This document shows, piece after piece, positions 16,944 to 25,102 of a stretch of DNA of 64,000 nt; the first letter of the stretch is position 1, and each line of letters opens with the position of its first letter. The notes beneath the pieces were generated by a model that was not told the origin of the DNA, did not search any database, and saw only the letters and a program-made list of their open reading frames with translations. This DNA comes from Gracilimonas sp040882225 (lineage in GTDB: Bacteria > Bacteroidota > Rhodothermia > Balneolales > Balneolaceae). The translations under genes and the position numbers were made by a program. Where the stretch lies: the NCBI GenBank assembly GCA_040882225.1, contig JBBEBR010000003.1, positions 105,104 to 169,103 on the forward strand, given 5' to 3'.

Positions 16944-19460
16944 TTATCCTTCTTCTCCTAAAACCTTCAGCGCTTTTTCAATATCTATTCCCTTTCCCAA
17001 CACTTTTTTGAAAGGATCTTTCATTGATTTAATTCTTTCCGGCATGGTATGAATATTGAAGTCTTTCATGTCCAGGCCGCTTTTAACTTCACTCCATTTT
17101 AAAGGAGCCGAAGCTGTGGCGCCGGTTTTTGGCCGCAAGCAATAAGGTGCAGCCAAAGTTTGTCCGGAACGGTTTTGTAGGTAATCCAGGTAAATTCTGT
17201 CTTTCCTTTTTTTCAGGCTGCGCTCCATTGTAGTTAGTTCAGGCAACTCTTCGTTGATATAATAGCATAGCAGCTTTGTAAAATCACGGGCTTCATCGTA
17301 GGTATATTTGGCTTCGAGTGGCAAATAAACATGCATCCCGCGCGAACCTGAAGTTTTACAGTATCCAACTATTTTCGCCTTATCCAGCACTTCTTTGGTG
17401 GCTTGGGCTACTTCAATCACTTCCTCAAATGTCGACTTTGATGACGGATCTATATCAATAACGGTGTAATCTGGATTATCCAGCGATTTTGTATTCGAGT
17501 TCCACGGGTTAATTTCGATGCACCCAAGATTGGCCATGTACACAAGAGCGGCCGTATTCTGACACAGCATATACTCAATCTCTTTTTCCGACGATTCCGA
17601 ATAAATACCAATAGTCTCAATCCAATCTGGTAAAATCCCGCCACTGTCTTTCTGATAAAATCCTTCCTTATAAATACCATTGGGATGCCGGTTCAAATTC
17701 TGCGGCCGGTCGACCAAATATGGCATTATCACGTCGGCCATTTTCACGTAATAATCAATCAGATCGTATTTTGTGTAGCCTTCATCAGGCCAATAAACTT
17801 TATCGAGATTTGTTACCGGAACCGAAATTCCCTCAATTTCTAATACATTGCTGCCCTTAATCTTGCTCTTATTTTTATTTTTTTGGGGTGATGGCGAACG
17901 TTGTTTTTTGTCCTCGGTTTTTTGCTGCTCTTTTTTCTTTTGCTCTTTGGATGGCTTCATAACTTCCTTCTCTTTTGTGATTTCCGTTGGCGATTTATCA
18001 CTTCGCAATCCCTTAAAAACCGGGTGTCTGATCGATTCAGATTCCGTCCATTCCGAAAAAACAATTTCACAAATTATCTCCGGCTTCACCCAAGTCGCTT
18101 TCCGGCCCTTCAAATTAATTTTCTCCCCAAAAGGATTGTCTTTAATTTCCAGCGGCTTTAGAATTTTAAGTATTTCGCGCTGCGAATCTTCATCAAAACC
18201 ACTTCCGCAGTTTCCAATGTATTTCAGCTTATCATCTTCATACATACCGAGAACAAGCGATCCAAACAGCCGCTTACCTTCTGTATATCCGCAAATAATT
18301 GCCTCCTGACGTTCATTCGATTTTATCTTCAGCCAATTCCTCGATCTTGCCCCTGGATGATATTTGGAATTCGCTTTTTTCGCGATTACGCCTTCCATTC
18401 CGTCCTCAACAGTTTGCTTAAAAAACTTAGCCGCGTTTTTATTTATATGCTCGCTATAAGCGATATTCGGCGCATCACCCAATACATCGGGCAATAAACT
18501 TTTTCGCTGCTCCAGAGTCAATCCCGTTGTGTCGTGTCCATTCAGGTGCAACAGATCAAAAACATAATAAACGAGTTCGCCTTCATCGTCGGGAGAATAA
18601 TTTTGCAGCATCTGAAATTGCGGCTTCCCTTTTTTATCAAGAAAAACGATTTCACCATCCAGAATGGCATCTTGGGGAATGGTTTTCAACCCTTCAACAA
18701 CGGCTGCGAATTTTTTGTTGAACGAAATGCCGTTTCTCGAATAAAGCCGTACCTCTCCATCACTGATATTTGCGACTGCCCGATAACCGTCCCATTTTTT
18801 CTCATAAATCCATTCGGGATCTTCAAATATTTCTTTGGTTTTAGTAGCCATCATGGGCTTAATCATATCGGTCAAATTCAAAGATTTCTGTCCTGATTTT
18901 GTTTCTTCACCACCAGAATTTCCATCAAGACGTTCAACAGCCAAATCTTCGGCGTCATAATCTAAATCGATAGAAAACTCATCTTTCTTTTTAATCAGCA
19001 GCCACTGATTCTCCTTTTTCATGGAAACCAAAGCGAATTCCCCTTTCAGCTTTTTCCCTGATAACATGATTTTCAAATCACCTTTTTCCAGTCCTTTAAC
19101 AAGATCATCTGTGTCTTTTGTTTTTTTTGATGCAGATGTAAACGTCCCCCGATCCCAAATTACCATCTCTCCGGCACCGTAATTTCCTTTCGGAATAATG
19201 CCTTCAAAATCCAGATATTTTATGGGATGATCTTCAGTATGTATCGCCAGCCGTTTATCCGCGGGATTCATAGAAGGTCCTTTGGGCACCGCCCAACTTT
19301 TTAAAACGCCTTCCATTTCGAGGCGTAAATCGTAGTGTAGACGGCTTGCGTCGTGCCGTTGAACCACAAACCGAAGCTTAGATTTATTTTCCTCCGTTTT
19401 TCCCCCAGGCTCAGGTGTGGTATTGAAGTCTCTCTTCTTTGAATACTCATCAAGTGCCAT
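16944..19460 (-). CDS. ligD: LigD, multifunctional NHEJ DNA ligase
   Basis: An 838-residue three-domain enzyme in the order phosphoesterase, ligase, polymerase/primase. PE domain (about 1-170): RHDASRLHYDLRLE. Ligase domain (about 205-500): nucleotidyl-transfer motif KKWDGYR. A Lys/Gln-rich linker (about 510-550) leads to the primase-like POL domain: LDKVYWPDEGYTKYDL and the metal motif VIDIDPSS. LigD trims, fills and seals double-strand breaks together with Ku. The ku gene lies just upstream on the same strand, forming the NHEJ operon; the 116-bp gap contains a hairpin. Confidence 0.95.
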   Translation of the reverse strand: MALDEYSKKRDFNTTPEPGGKTEENKSKLRFVVQRHDASRLHYDLRLEMEGVLKSWAVPKGPSMNPADKRLAIHTEDHPIKYLDFEGIIPKGNYGAGEMVIWDRGTFTSASKKTKDTDDLVKGLEKGDLKIMLSGKKLKGEFALVSMKKENQWLLIKKKDEFSIDLDYDAEDLAVERLDGNSGGEETKSGQKSLNLTDMIKPMMATKTKEIFEDPEWIYEKKWDGYRAVANISDGEVRLYSRNGISFNKKFAAVVEGLKTIPQDAILDGEIVFLDKKGKPQFQMLQNYSPDDEGELVYYVFDLLHLNGHDTTGLTLEQRKSLLPDVLGDAPNIAYSEHINKNAAKFFKQTVEDGMEGVIAKKANSKYHPGARSRNWLKIKSNERQEAIICGYTEGKRLFGSLVLGMYEDDKLKYIGNCGSGFDEDSQREILKILKPLEIKDNPFGEKINLKGRKATWVKPEIICEIVFSEWTESESIRHPVFKGLRSDKSPTEITKEKEVMKPSKEQKKKEQQKTEDKKQRSPSPQKNKNKSKIKGSNVLEIEGISVPVTNLDKVYWPDEGYTKYDLIDYYVKMADVIMPYLVDRPQNLNRHPNGIYKEGFYQKDSGGILPDWIETIGIYSESSEKEIEYMLCQNTAALVYMANLGCIEINPWNSNTKSLDNPDYTVIDIDPSSKSTFEEVIEVAQATKEVLDKAKIVGYCKTSGSRGMHVYLPLEAKYTYDEARDFTKLLCYYINEELPELTTMERSLKKRKDRIYLDYLQNRSGQTLAAPYCLRPKTGATASAPLKWSEVKSGLDMKDFNIHTMPERIKSMKDPFKKVLGKGIDIEKALKVLGEEG

Positions 19461-19513
19461 TTATTTATTGCTCTCTTTAAAATTTGAAAGATTTTCCCCC
19501 TTTAGGGGAGACC

Positions 19514-19536
19514 AAAATTATCGTACAGATAATTTT
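19514..19536. repeat. Hairpin between ku and ligD
   Basis: Perfect 9-bp inverted repeat AAAATTATC / GATAATTTT with a 5-base loop, next to a CCCCtttaGGGG palindrome at 19497-19508. It lies between two genes that should be cotranscribed, so it may be an attenuator, an RNA-stability element or a REP-like insertion. Confidence 0.55.
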
Positions 19537-19576
19537 GTGAGGGGTGCTCGCAATGACTTGTAGTTACTGAATCACT

Positions 19577-20395
19577 TCACGCCTTAGCTTTGCTTTTCTT
19601 TTGCGTACTTTTTTTCTGGCCATTTCCCTTACCATTTTTTTTCTGTTTGAGGCTGGCCTGAAGTTGTTTCATCAGATCTTTAGCGTCCGTAGCCTCTGAT
19701 TTCACCTTCTCAGCTTTTGGTTTTACTCCGGCAGATTTCGCTTCTATGATTTCCATCAGCTGATCGTTATAGACGTCTTTATATTTTTCAAGATCAAATT
19801 CTTCGGTGTACTGCTCGATTAGGGAAAGCGCCATTTCCACTTCTTTGTCGGAGACTTTTGTTTCGGGAAGTTTGAGGTCGGAAGGATCACGCAGTTCCTC
19901 CGCAAATCGGATTACATGCAGCATAATCACATTTTTGTACACGCCAATAAGGCTAAGATTCTCTTTTTGGCGCATCACAAAAGTAGCAACTCCTACTTTC
20001 TTGGTTTTCTTCAAGGCATCACGGAGCAGGTTATAGGCTTTTCCGCTTTCTTTTTGAGGTTCCAGGAAGTAAGGCTTTTTGAACAAAATATTTTCAACCT
20101 CTTCTTCCTCAACAAATTCCTCTATATCGATGGTTTTGGATTTCTTCATGTTCGCTTGCTCGAAATCCTCTTTATCCAGAATGATGTAGTGATCGTTCAG
20201 CTTAAATCCCTTCACGATATCATTCCATTCTACCTCATCGCCGGTATCTTCATTCACTCGTTTGTAGCGGATTCGGGCGTGATCATGCTTATCGAGCATA
20301 TCCAAATCGAGGGATCGCTCTTCAGAAGCAGAATACATTTTTACCGGAATTGTGATCAGCCCAAAACTTATAGAACCATTCCACATTGATCTCAT
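19577..20395 (-). CDS. ku: Ku, NHEJ DNA-end-binding protein
   Basis: A 272-residue bacterial Ku. The N-terminal MWNGSISFGLITIPVKMY is diagnostic, followed by the core beta-barrel (RYKRVNEDTGDEVEWNDIVKGF). The C-terminus is a Lys-rich tail (KKNGKGNGQKK onward), as in Ku proteins whose tail contributes to DNA binding. Homodimeric Ku threads onto broken ends and recruits LigD, encoded immediately downstream. Confidence 0.95.
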   Translation of the reverse strand: MRSMWNGSISFGLITIPVKMYSASEERSLDLDMLDKHDHARIRYKRVNEDTGDEVEWNDIVKGFKLNDHYIILDKEDFEQANMKKSKTIDIEEFVEEEEVENILFKKPYFLEPQKESGKAYNLLRDALKKTKKVGVATFVMRQKENLSLIGVYKNVIMLHVIRFAEELRDPSDLKLPETKVSDKEVEMALSLIEQYTEEFDLEKYKDVYNDQLMEIIEAKSAGVKPKAEKVKSEATDAKDLMKQLQASLKQKKNGKGNGQKKSTQKKSKAKA

Positions 20396-20694
20396 AACAG
20401 GACTCTCTTGTTTTATTATCCCTGAGACAGATAAACACTAAGTACTTTTAATTTGTTCAATAGGAATTGGATTCGTGGAAATCAACTCGCCCCTTATTTT
20501 ACAGCTGATGCCCATATTTCGCAGCTACTTCCTTTTCTTCATTATATTCTCGTTATTCTCGGGATACATGAACAAAACGTGCACACCTAAGGATAACACG
20601 AATAGCGTTGGCGATATACCGATGTTGGCGTGCATGCGAAGCAAGAAATAGAACCACGAGAAAGATGCTAACTTTACATTCAAGCAAAGAATAA
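20396..20694. other. Gap between ku and the cassette array
   Basis: No convincing gene. The left part holds the ku promoter region. From about 20551 a weak stem (CGTTATTC / GAATAGCG-type arms, 20551-20567 with 20591-20607) and two GTTGGCG copies (20608-20614 region and 20624-20630) form the presumptive left boundary of the cassette array. Confidence 0.5.
20551..20637. repeat. Candidate left boundary site of the cassette array (site 0)
   Basis: The right end, GTTGGCGTGCATGC (20624-20637), is the near reverse complement of GCACGACACGCCAAC at the far end of the following gene pair (23022-23036), with the nine bases GTTGGCGTG exact. The stem to its left is weaker than in sites 1 and 2, so only the right end is well supported. 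Confidence 0.55.
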
Positions 20695-21414
20695 ATGGAA
20701 AGATTATCAACGAAGAAATATCAGAAGGATATATCAAATGCGATCCAGCACTTTTGGAACACACGTGAAGCTCAGTTAAAGGGACAAAAAAAATCTGACC
20801 AAGGATCAAGAGGTTCAGTTACTGGTGGTAAACAACTTGATGGATTTATAAAGGTATTGGTTAAAGTATCAAAAGATTTAGGTGTTCCTGAAGAATGCCT
20901 TTATATCAAAGGGAATAACCTACCTGGGTTCTTCAGACCTACCAAGGACTGGGACTTCTTGATTATCACACCTAATAAACAGTTGATTGCAGTTGTTGAG
21001 CTTAAATCCCAAGTTGGTTCATTTGGCAATAATTTCAACAACAGAGCAGAAGAGGCGTTAGGTAGTGCGGTTGATTTATGGACTGCATTTCGAGAAAATG
21101 GGTTTCCACAAAAGCAACAACCATGGGTAGGATATGTATTTCTAGTGGAACAAACTTCCAAGTCTACCAGTCCGGTTCGATTACAAGAGCCACATTTTAA
21201 AGTGAGACCTGAGTTTGAAAATACAAGCTATTTAGATAGATATGCCCTCTTTTGCCAAAAACTTATGCAGGAGCGTCACTACTCTTCAACAGCAATGATA
21301 TGGACTGATAGGACTATGAAGTTCGGATACCCGGATGATGACATATCCTATGATACATTCTTACTATCTTTCATGGGATTTATTCAAGGCAAGCTAAAAG
21401 AATTTGAAAAATGA
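20695..21414 (+). CDS. XhoI/PaeR7I-family type II restriction endonuclease
   Basis: A 239-residue protein closely resembling the XhoI/PaeR7I family: GSRGSVTGGKQLDGF (residues 37-51), KDWDFLI, VVELKSQVG, FGNNFNNRAEEALGSA and EPHFKVRPEF. The nuclease core is Asp87 with Glu102-Leu-Lys104 (PD-ExK). Family members cut CTCGAG, so that specificity is predicted. The stop overlaps the start of the methyltransferase gene by 4 bp. Together they form cassette 1 of the array, an unusual setting for a complete restriction-modification system. Confidence 0.87.
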   Translation: MERLSTKKYQKDISNAIQHFWNTREAQLKGQKKSDQGSRGSVTGGKQLDGFIKVLVKVSKDLGVPEECLYIKGNNLPGFFRPTKDWDFLIITPNKQLIAVVELKSQVGSFGNNFNNRAEEALGSAVDLWTAFRENGFPQKQQPWVGYVFLVEQTSKSTSPVRLQEPHFKVRPEFENTSYLDRYALFCQKLMQERHYSSTAMIWTDRTMKFGYPDDDISYDTFLLSFMGFIQGKLKEFEK

Positions 21415-23018
21415 TTTACGGAATCAGATCAAATGGAAATAAGCACGGTCTAGTTTTAACAAAACCAATTGTCGTAGAGACGATGTTGGATAGGGTTCGA
21501 TATACGCAAAATCATGATCTTAGAAACATTAGAGTAATTGAACCTTCTGCCGGTAATGGTGCTTTTGCTGTTGAAATTATTGAAAGGCTTTATCATTCTT
21601 CTTTAAAATTCGAGTTTTCTTTTCAAAAAGCACTTTCAAACCTAATTTTTTTTGAATTAGATAATGAAATGGGTATTCTTTTAAGGCAAAGAATCGAATC
21701 CAAGCTAAATAAGTATGCTACGGTTGTTCCCGATAACTTAATACGAATTGAAGATTTTCTCTTGTCGAAATCAGATAAGTGTGATTTAATTATAGGCAAT
21801 CCTCCTTATGTTAGACATGAGAATATTCCAGAGGAAAAAAAAGAATTCTATAGGAGAAAATTTCCCACTTTCAGGCATAGGAGTGATCTATACATTGGAT
21901 TCTATGATAAAGGTCTAAGGTTGTTAAAAGATAACGGGGTTCTTTCATTTATTTGCTCTAATCGTTGGTTGAAAAATCAATATGGGGAAAGTCTCAGGAA
22001 TTTAATCCAACTAAATTACTCTCTAGAGGAAATTATTGACTTGGAGGAAACATGCCCATTTGAAGAGGAAGTAATTGCTTATCCGGCAATTACGACAGTC
22101 CGCAATTCTAAAGAGAAAACCAAAGCTAATTATTACTTGATTGATGATATAGCCAAATTGGGGGACATCAATAAAGACTTTGAGATCACTAGGACTTTAG
22201 ATACTACTAGCTCAAAAAATTGGTTCTCTTATGAATGGAGTGGCCAAGTTCACGAAAAGTTCCTGACTACAATTGAAAGCCAAGGATTTCAAATAGGTAT
22301 TGGTGTTGCCACTGGATTAGATAAAGTATTCATTAGGAGAGATTTTAAGTCATTAGTTGAACAAGAACTTCTATTGCCTATTTTAACTTCAAAAGATTTA
22401 AAGAATAATGAACTCAATTGGTCGGGAAATTACATTTTAAACCCTTTTGATTTTATAGGGAAACTTATCGACTTAACAAAACACCCCAAGGCAAATGAGT
22501 ATCTTGAATCTCATAGAGAAGTGCTAGAAAGACGTCATGTAGCTAAAAAGAATCCTAAGCATTGGTACAAAACAATTGATCGGATTAAGCCTTCTTTGAC
22601 AAATCAGGATAAGATTATTCTACCAGACATCTCCGGTAATACTCACATATTTATCGATAAGGGCAATTTCTATCCTCATCACAACTTGTACTACATTACA
22701 GGCAGCAATCAAAACAAACTTATAATTCTAGCATCTATTTTATCATCCGACTTTATTAGAAAACAACTTTTGGAAATAGGAACAACTATGAATGGTGGTT
22801 ACCCAAGATGGCAAAGTCAAAATTTAAAGAAACTTCGAATACCCATGATAGATGCCATGCCTAAGGAAACTGCGGATGCACTCATTCAAGCATACCATAT
22901 CAAGGATTATCGCACAATAAATCAATTGGTCACAGAGGACGAAATAGGCAACTATAGTTTTCAAGTTGGTCAAACAACACTATTTGAACCCAAGGGAAGG
23001 GAATATGGTGAAAAATAA
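21411..23018 (+). CDS. Adenine-N6 DNA methyltransferase, partner of the XhoI-like enzyme
   Basis: A 535-residue gamma-class N6-adenine methyltransferase: AdoMet motif EPSAGNGAF (residues 44-52) precedes the catalytic NPPY (130-133) in IIGNPPYVRHEN. The C-terminal half is the target-recognition region. Coupled by a 4-bp overlap to the PaeR7I-like endonuclease gene and presumably methylating CTCGAG. CTCGAG occurs in the window (for example near 45503), so the host needs this protection. Confidence 0.88.
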   Translation: MIYGIRSNGNKHGLVLTKPIVVETMLDRVRYTQNHDLRNIRVIEPSAGNGAFAVEIIERLYHSSLKFEFSFQKALSNLIFFELDNEMGILLRQRIESKLNKYATVVPDNLIRIEDFLLSKSDKCDLIIGNPPYVRHENIPEEKKEFYRRKFPTFRHRSDLYIGFYDKGLRLLKDNGVLSFICSNRWLKNQYGESLRNLIQLNYSLEEIIDLEETCPFEEEVIAYPAITTVRNSKEKTKANYYLIDDIAKLGDINKDFEITRTLDTTSSKNWFSYEWSGQVHEKFLTTIESQGFQIGIGVATGLDKVFIRRDFKSLVEQELLLPILTSKDLKNNELNWSGNYILNPFDFIGKLIDLTKHPKANEYLESHREVLERRHVAKKNPKHWYKTIDRIKPSLTNQDKIILPDISGNTHIFIDKGNFYPHHNLYYITGSNQNKLIILASILSSDFIRKQLLEIGTTMNGGYPRWQSQNLKKLRIPMIDAMPKETADALIQAYHIKDYRTINQLVTEDEIGNYSFQVGQTTLFEPKGREYGEK

Positions 23019-23021
23019 GAA

Positions 23022-23167
23022 GCACGACACGCCAACATTGTATAAGCGTAATGCGGGCTGAATTGCTGAATTTGAGCATTTTTGCTCCTAATAAACTTTG
23101 CGGTTTGCGGACAGTGAATTGCTCCGAAATCCCGCACTACGCTTATACTTGACCGTTGTGCGTAAGC
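23022..23167. repeat. attC-like site 1
   Basis: Starts 3 bp after the methyltransferase stop. Outer left element GCACGACACGCCAAC (23022-23036); inner arms 23040-23057 and 23131-23148 pair over 17 of 18 bases (TATAAGCGTAATGCGGG type); outer right element GTTGTGCGTAAGC (23155-23167). The interior carries a second hairpin (GAGCA/TGCTC near 23074). Total 146 bp. The outer elements belong to different cassettes and pair poorly with each other, as in tandem integron sites. Confidence 0.75.
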
Positions 23168-23195
23168 TGAAAAAATCGTGCTTCAAACAAGCTTA

Positions 23196-23825
23196 ATGGT
23201 AAACAAAAAATTAATTCAAGAAACTGAAGAAACAGATTGGGATTTTGGAAATGGAATTCTTTACAAAATGTGTCAGTCCAATTTTAGGCACGAGCAGACT
23301 GACAAAATAGTCGGAAAAGTACTTTTAATTGGGCGGGTTTATGCAGCAGCAATTGAAAGGCGGAGAAATAAAGCGGAGTCAAATGACAATTTCTACATTG
23401 AAAAAGTCGCACCAGCACTTATGAATTCCGAGTTGGATGAATACCTAAAACAATTAAGCACTCAAACGGAGCTGACCGAAAAAAATATTCCTCAAGTTTT
23501 AAAAGTTCACTTTTATTTGACTAACCTTTTAAAAACACAGACTGAACAAAATAAACGCTCTTTTTCTTCAAAATATTTACATTTCCATTTACCAAACTTG
23601 TTCTTCATTTATGATACAAGAGCGGTATCCGCACTCCGATTATTAAAAACAAAACTGCCGAAAAAGTATAAAGAGCAAATAAATGCAAACGGCATTGATA
23701 AAGAATACGCAGCTTTCTTTTATAAATGCTACGAACAGAAAAAAATATTAGAAAAGGAGAATAATCGATGTATATCGAATAGACATTTTGATAATATTTT
23801 AATGAACGTCATCGCATCAGAATAG
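23196..23825 (+). CDS. Hypothetical protein of cassette 2
   Basis: About 209 residues from the ATG at 23196 (MVNKKLIQETEETDWDFGNG); a GTG start six codons upstream is possible. Not recognised. It is charged, soluble and mainly helical, with no signal peptide or membrane segment. Motifs worth noting are FSSKYLHFHLPNLFFIYDTRA and RVYAAAIERRRN. It is the only gene between sites 1 and 2, whose edges are complementary (GTTGTGCGTAAGC and GCCTACGCACAAC), so it is a single-gene cassette. Its AT-rich codon use differs from the housekeeping genes. Confidence 0.7.
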   Translation: MVNKKLIQETEETDWDFGNGILYKMCQSNFRHEQTDKIVGKVLLIGRVYAAAIERRRNKAESNDNFYIEKVAPALMNSELDEYLKQLSTQTELTEKNIPQVLKVHFYLTNLLKTQTEQNKRSFSSKYLHFHLPNLFFIYDTRAVSALRLLKTKLPKKYKEQINANGIDKEYAAFFYKCYEQKKILEKENNRCISNRHFDNILMNVIASE

Positions 23826-23831
23826 AAAAAA

Positions 23832-23969
23832 GCCTACGCACAACAATGAATAACACAATTGCGGAAGACCTTCCAAAAATGACATTTTTGACTACCTTTA
23901 AAAAGCAGTCTTAACGGACAAGTTCAAGTTACCAAGCCGCAACTTGCGTTATTCGAGACGGTAGCCCAC
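23832..23969. repeat. attC-like site 2
   Basis: Left element GCCTACGCACAAC (23832-23844), arms 23848-23864 and 23937-23954 pairing with one extra G on one side and one mismatch, and right element GGTAGCCCAC (23960-23969). An unpaired base in the stem and a long variable loop are known features of attC sites. It begins 6 bp after the cassette 2 stop. Confidence 0.7.
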
Positions 23970-23994
23970 ATTAAAAAATGACACGAAATAAATA

Positions 23995-24912
23995 ATGGCA
24001 CTTTTTAAAATAGAAAATAGCGAGCGACTTGAGAACATAAAGGAACAGCCCTTTAAGCTCGAAAAAGACATTCAATCACTGTCCGAAAAGAACCTGAAAT
24101 CAATCTTCGGACTTGACTTTGTGAAATCTGAATTTGGCCTAAATAATTTTCGTATCGACACCTTAGCTTTCGACAGGGACGCAGGCACTTTTGTAATTAT
24201 AGAATACAAACGAGACAAGAACTTTAGCGTAATTGACCAGGGATACGCCTATTTGTCTTTAATGCTCAACAATAAAGCGGACTTCATACTTGAGTTCAAC
24301 GAAAACTCGAAAGAGACTTTAAAACGAAATGACGTTGATTGGTCGCAATCCCGAGTGATTTTCATTTCGCCTTCATTTACAACTTATCAAAAAGAAGCAA
24401 TCAATTTTAAAGATTTACCAATTGAACTTTGGGAAATTAAGCGTTACGACAACCAAACGGTTAATTACAACCAAATCAAGACCTCAGGAGCTCAGGAAAG
24501 TGTAAAAACAATCAGCCGACAAGATGAAGCGATTGAAAAAGTGACTAAGGAAATAAAAGTTTATACAGAAGATGAGCATTTAGAAAAAGGAACTGAAGAA
24601 ACGAAAGAACTTTATGAGACTTTTAAAAGTGCCATTTTAAATCTTGACGAATTAGAAGTTAAACCAAAGAAAAAATACATTGCTTTTGTATCAGGCTCTA
24701 ACGTGGTGGACATTCACATTCAAAAGAACGCTTTGAAAATGTGGCTAAATTTACAGCAAGGCGACCTTGACGACCCTAAAGAAATAGCGAGAGACGTTTC
24801 TTCGGTCGGACATTGGGGAAATGGAGACTATGAAATTGTAATGCGGACAGACGAAGAAATGGAATACATTTTAAGCCTGATAAAGCAATCATTGAAAAAG
24901 AATAAAAAATAA
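23995..24912 (+). CDS. PD-(D/E)xK nuclease-like protein with C-terminal DUF5655
   Basis: A 305-residue soluble protein. N-terminal half: RIDTLAFD, then FVIIEYKRD, giving Asp55 and Glu70-Tyr-Lys72, a PD-(D/E)xK core of the kind found in DUF91/NucS-like nucleases. The C-terminal 110 residues (from about LYETFKSAIL to the end) match DUF5655, with KKKYIAFVSG and SVGHWGNGDYEI. Function unknown; nucleic-acid cleavage in defence is inference. It is the only gene of cassette 3; the site after it starts 1-2 bp past the stop codon. Confidence 0.75.
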   Translation: MALFKIENSERLENIKEQPFKLEKDIQSLSEKNLKSIFGLDFVKSEFGLNNFRIDTLAFDRDAGTFVIIEYKRDKNFSVIDQGYAYLSLMLNNKADFILEFNENSKETLKRNDVDWSQSRVIFISPSFTTYQKEAINFKDLPIELWEIKRYDNQTVNYNQIKTSGAQESVKTISRQDEAIEKVTKEIKVYTEDEHLEKGTEETKELYETFKSAILNLDELEVKPKKKYIAFVSGSNVVDIHIQKNALKMWLNLQQGDLDDPKEIARDVSSVGHWGNGDYEIVMRTDEEMEYILSLIKQSLKKNKK

Positions 24913-24913
24913 C

Positions 24914-25015
24914 GATGGGCTAACAAAAGCTATACGTAATGCGGGTTTTAGTGCTAAATTGGAAGTGAAGTGCTTTTAAATCCGCTACTTCTCATACACG
25001 CAAAACGTAAGGCAC
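24914..25015. repeat. attC-like site 3
   Basis: Left element GATGGGCTAAC (24914-24924) is the reverse complement (8 of 10) of the 5' edge of its own cassette (GGTAGCCCAC, 23960-23969). The arm 24931-24944 shares CGTAATGCGGG with site 1; the opposing arm (24982-24996) pairs only imperfectly. The right outer element is not clear, as expected for the last site of an array joined to chromosome. Confidence 0.6.
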
Positions 25016-25102
25016 AAGATGAAGATGGTCGTGATTGCGAAAGAGATGGAAAAGAGCAAAAGATCTGTTTCCTGAAGATTCTTAAAATCACACCTCAAAA
25101 AT

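Larger units (their letters stand above)
20624..25015 (+). mobile_element. Integron-like cassette array without integrase
   Basis: Three same-strand gene units are separated by imperfect inverted-repeat sites at about 23022-23167, 23832-23969 and 24914-25015. For each unit, the sequence at its 5' edge is the reverse complement of the element at its own 3' edge: GTTGGCGTG with CACGCCAAC, GTTGTGCGTAAGC with GCCTACGCACAAC, and GGTAGCCCAC with ATGGGCTAAC. That is what attC-bearing cassettes need to circularise. No integrase gene is in the window. It lies between ku and the HtrA gene. Confidence 0.7.

Noticed and set aside
20525..20809. A 94-codon minus-strand frame before the PaeR7I-like gene
   Set aside because: It overlaps the endonuclease start antisense and the cassette boundary; no family resemblance.
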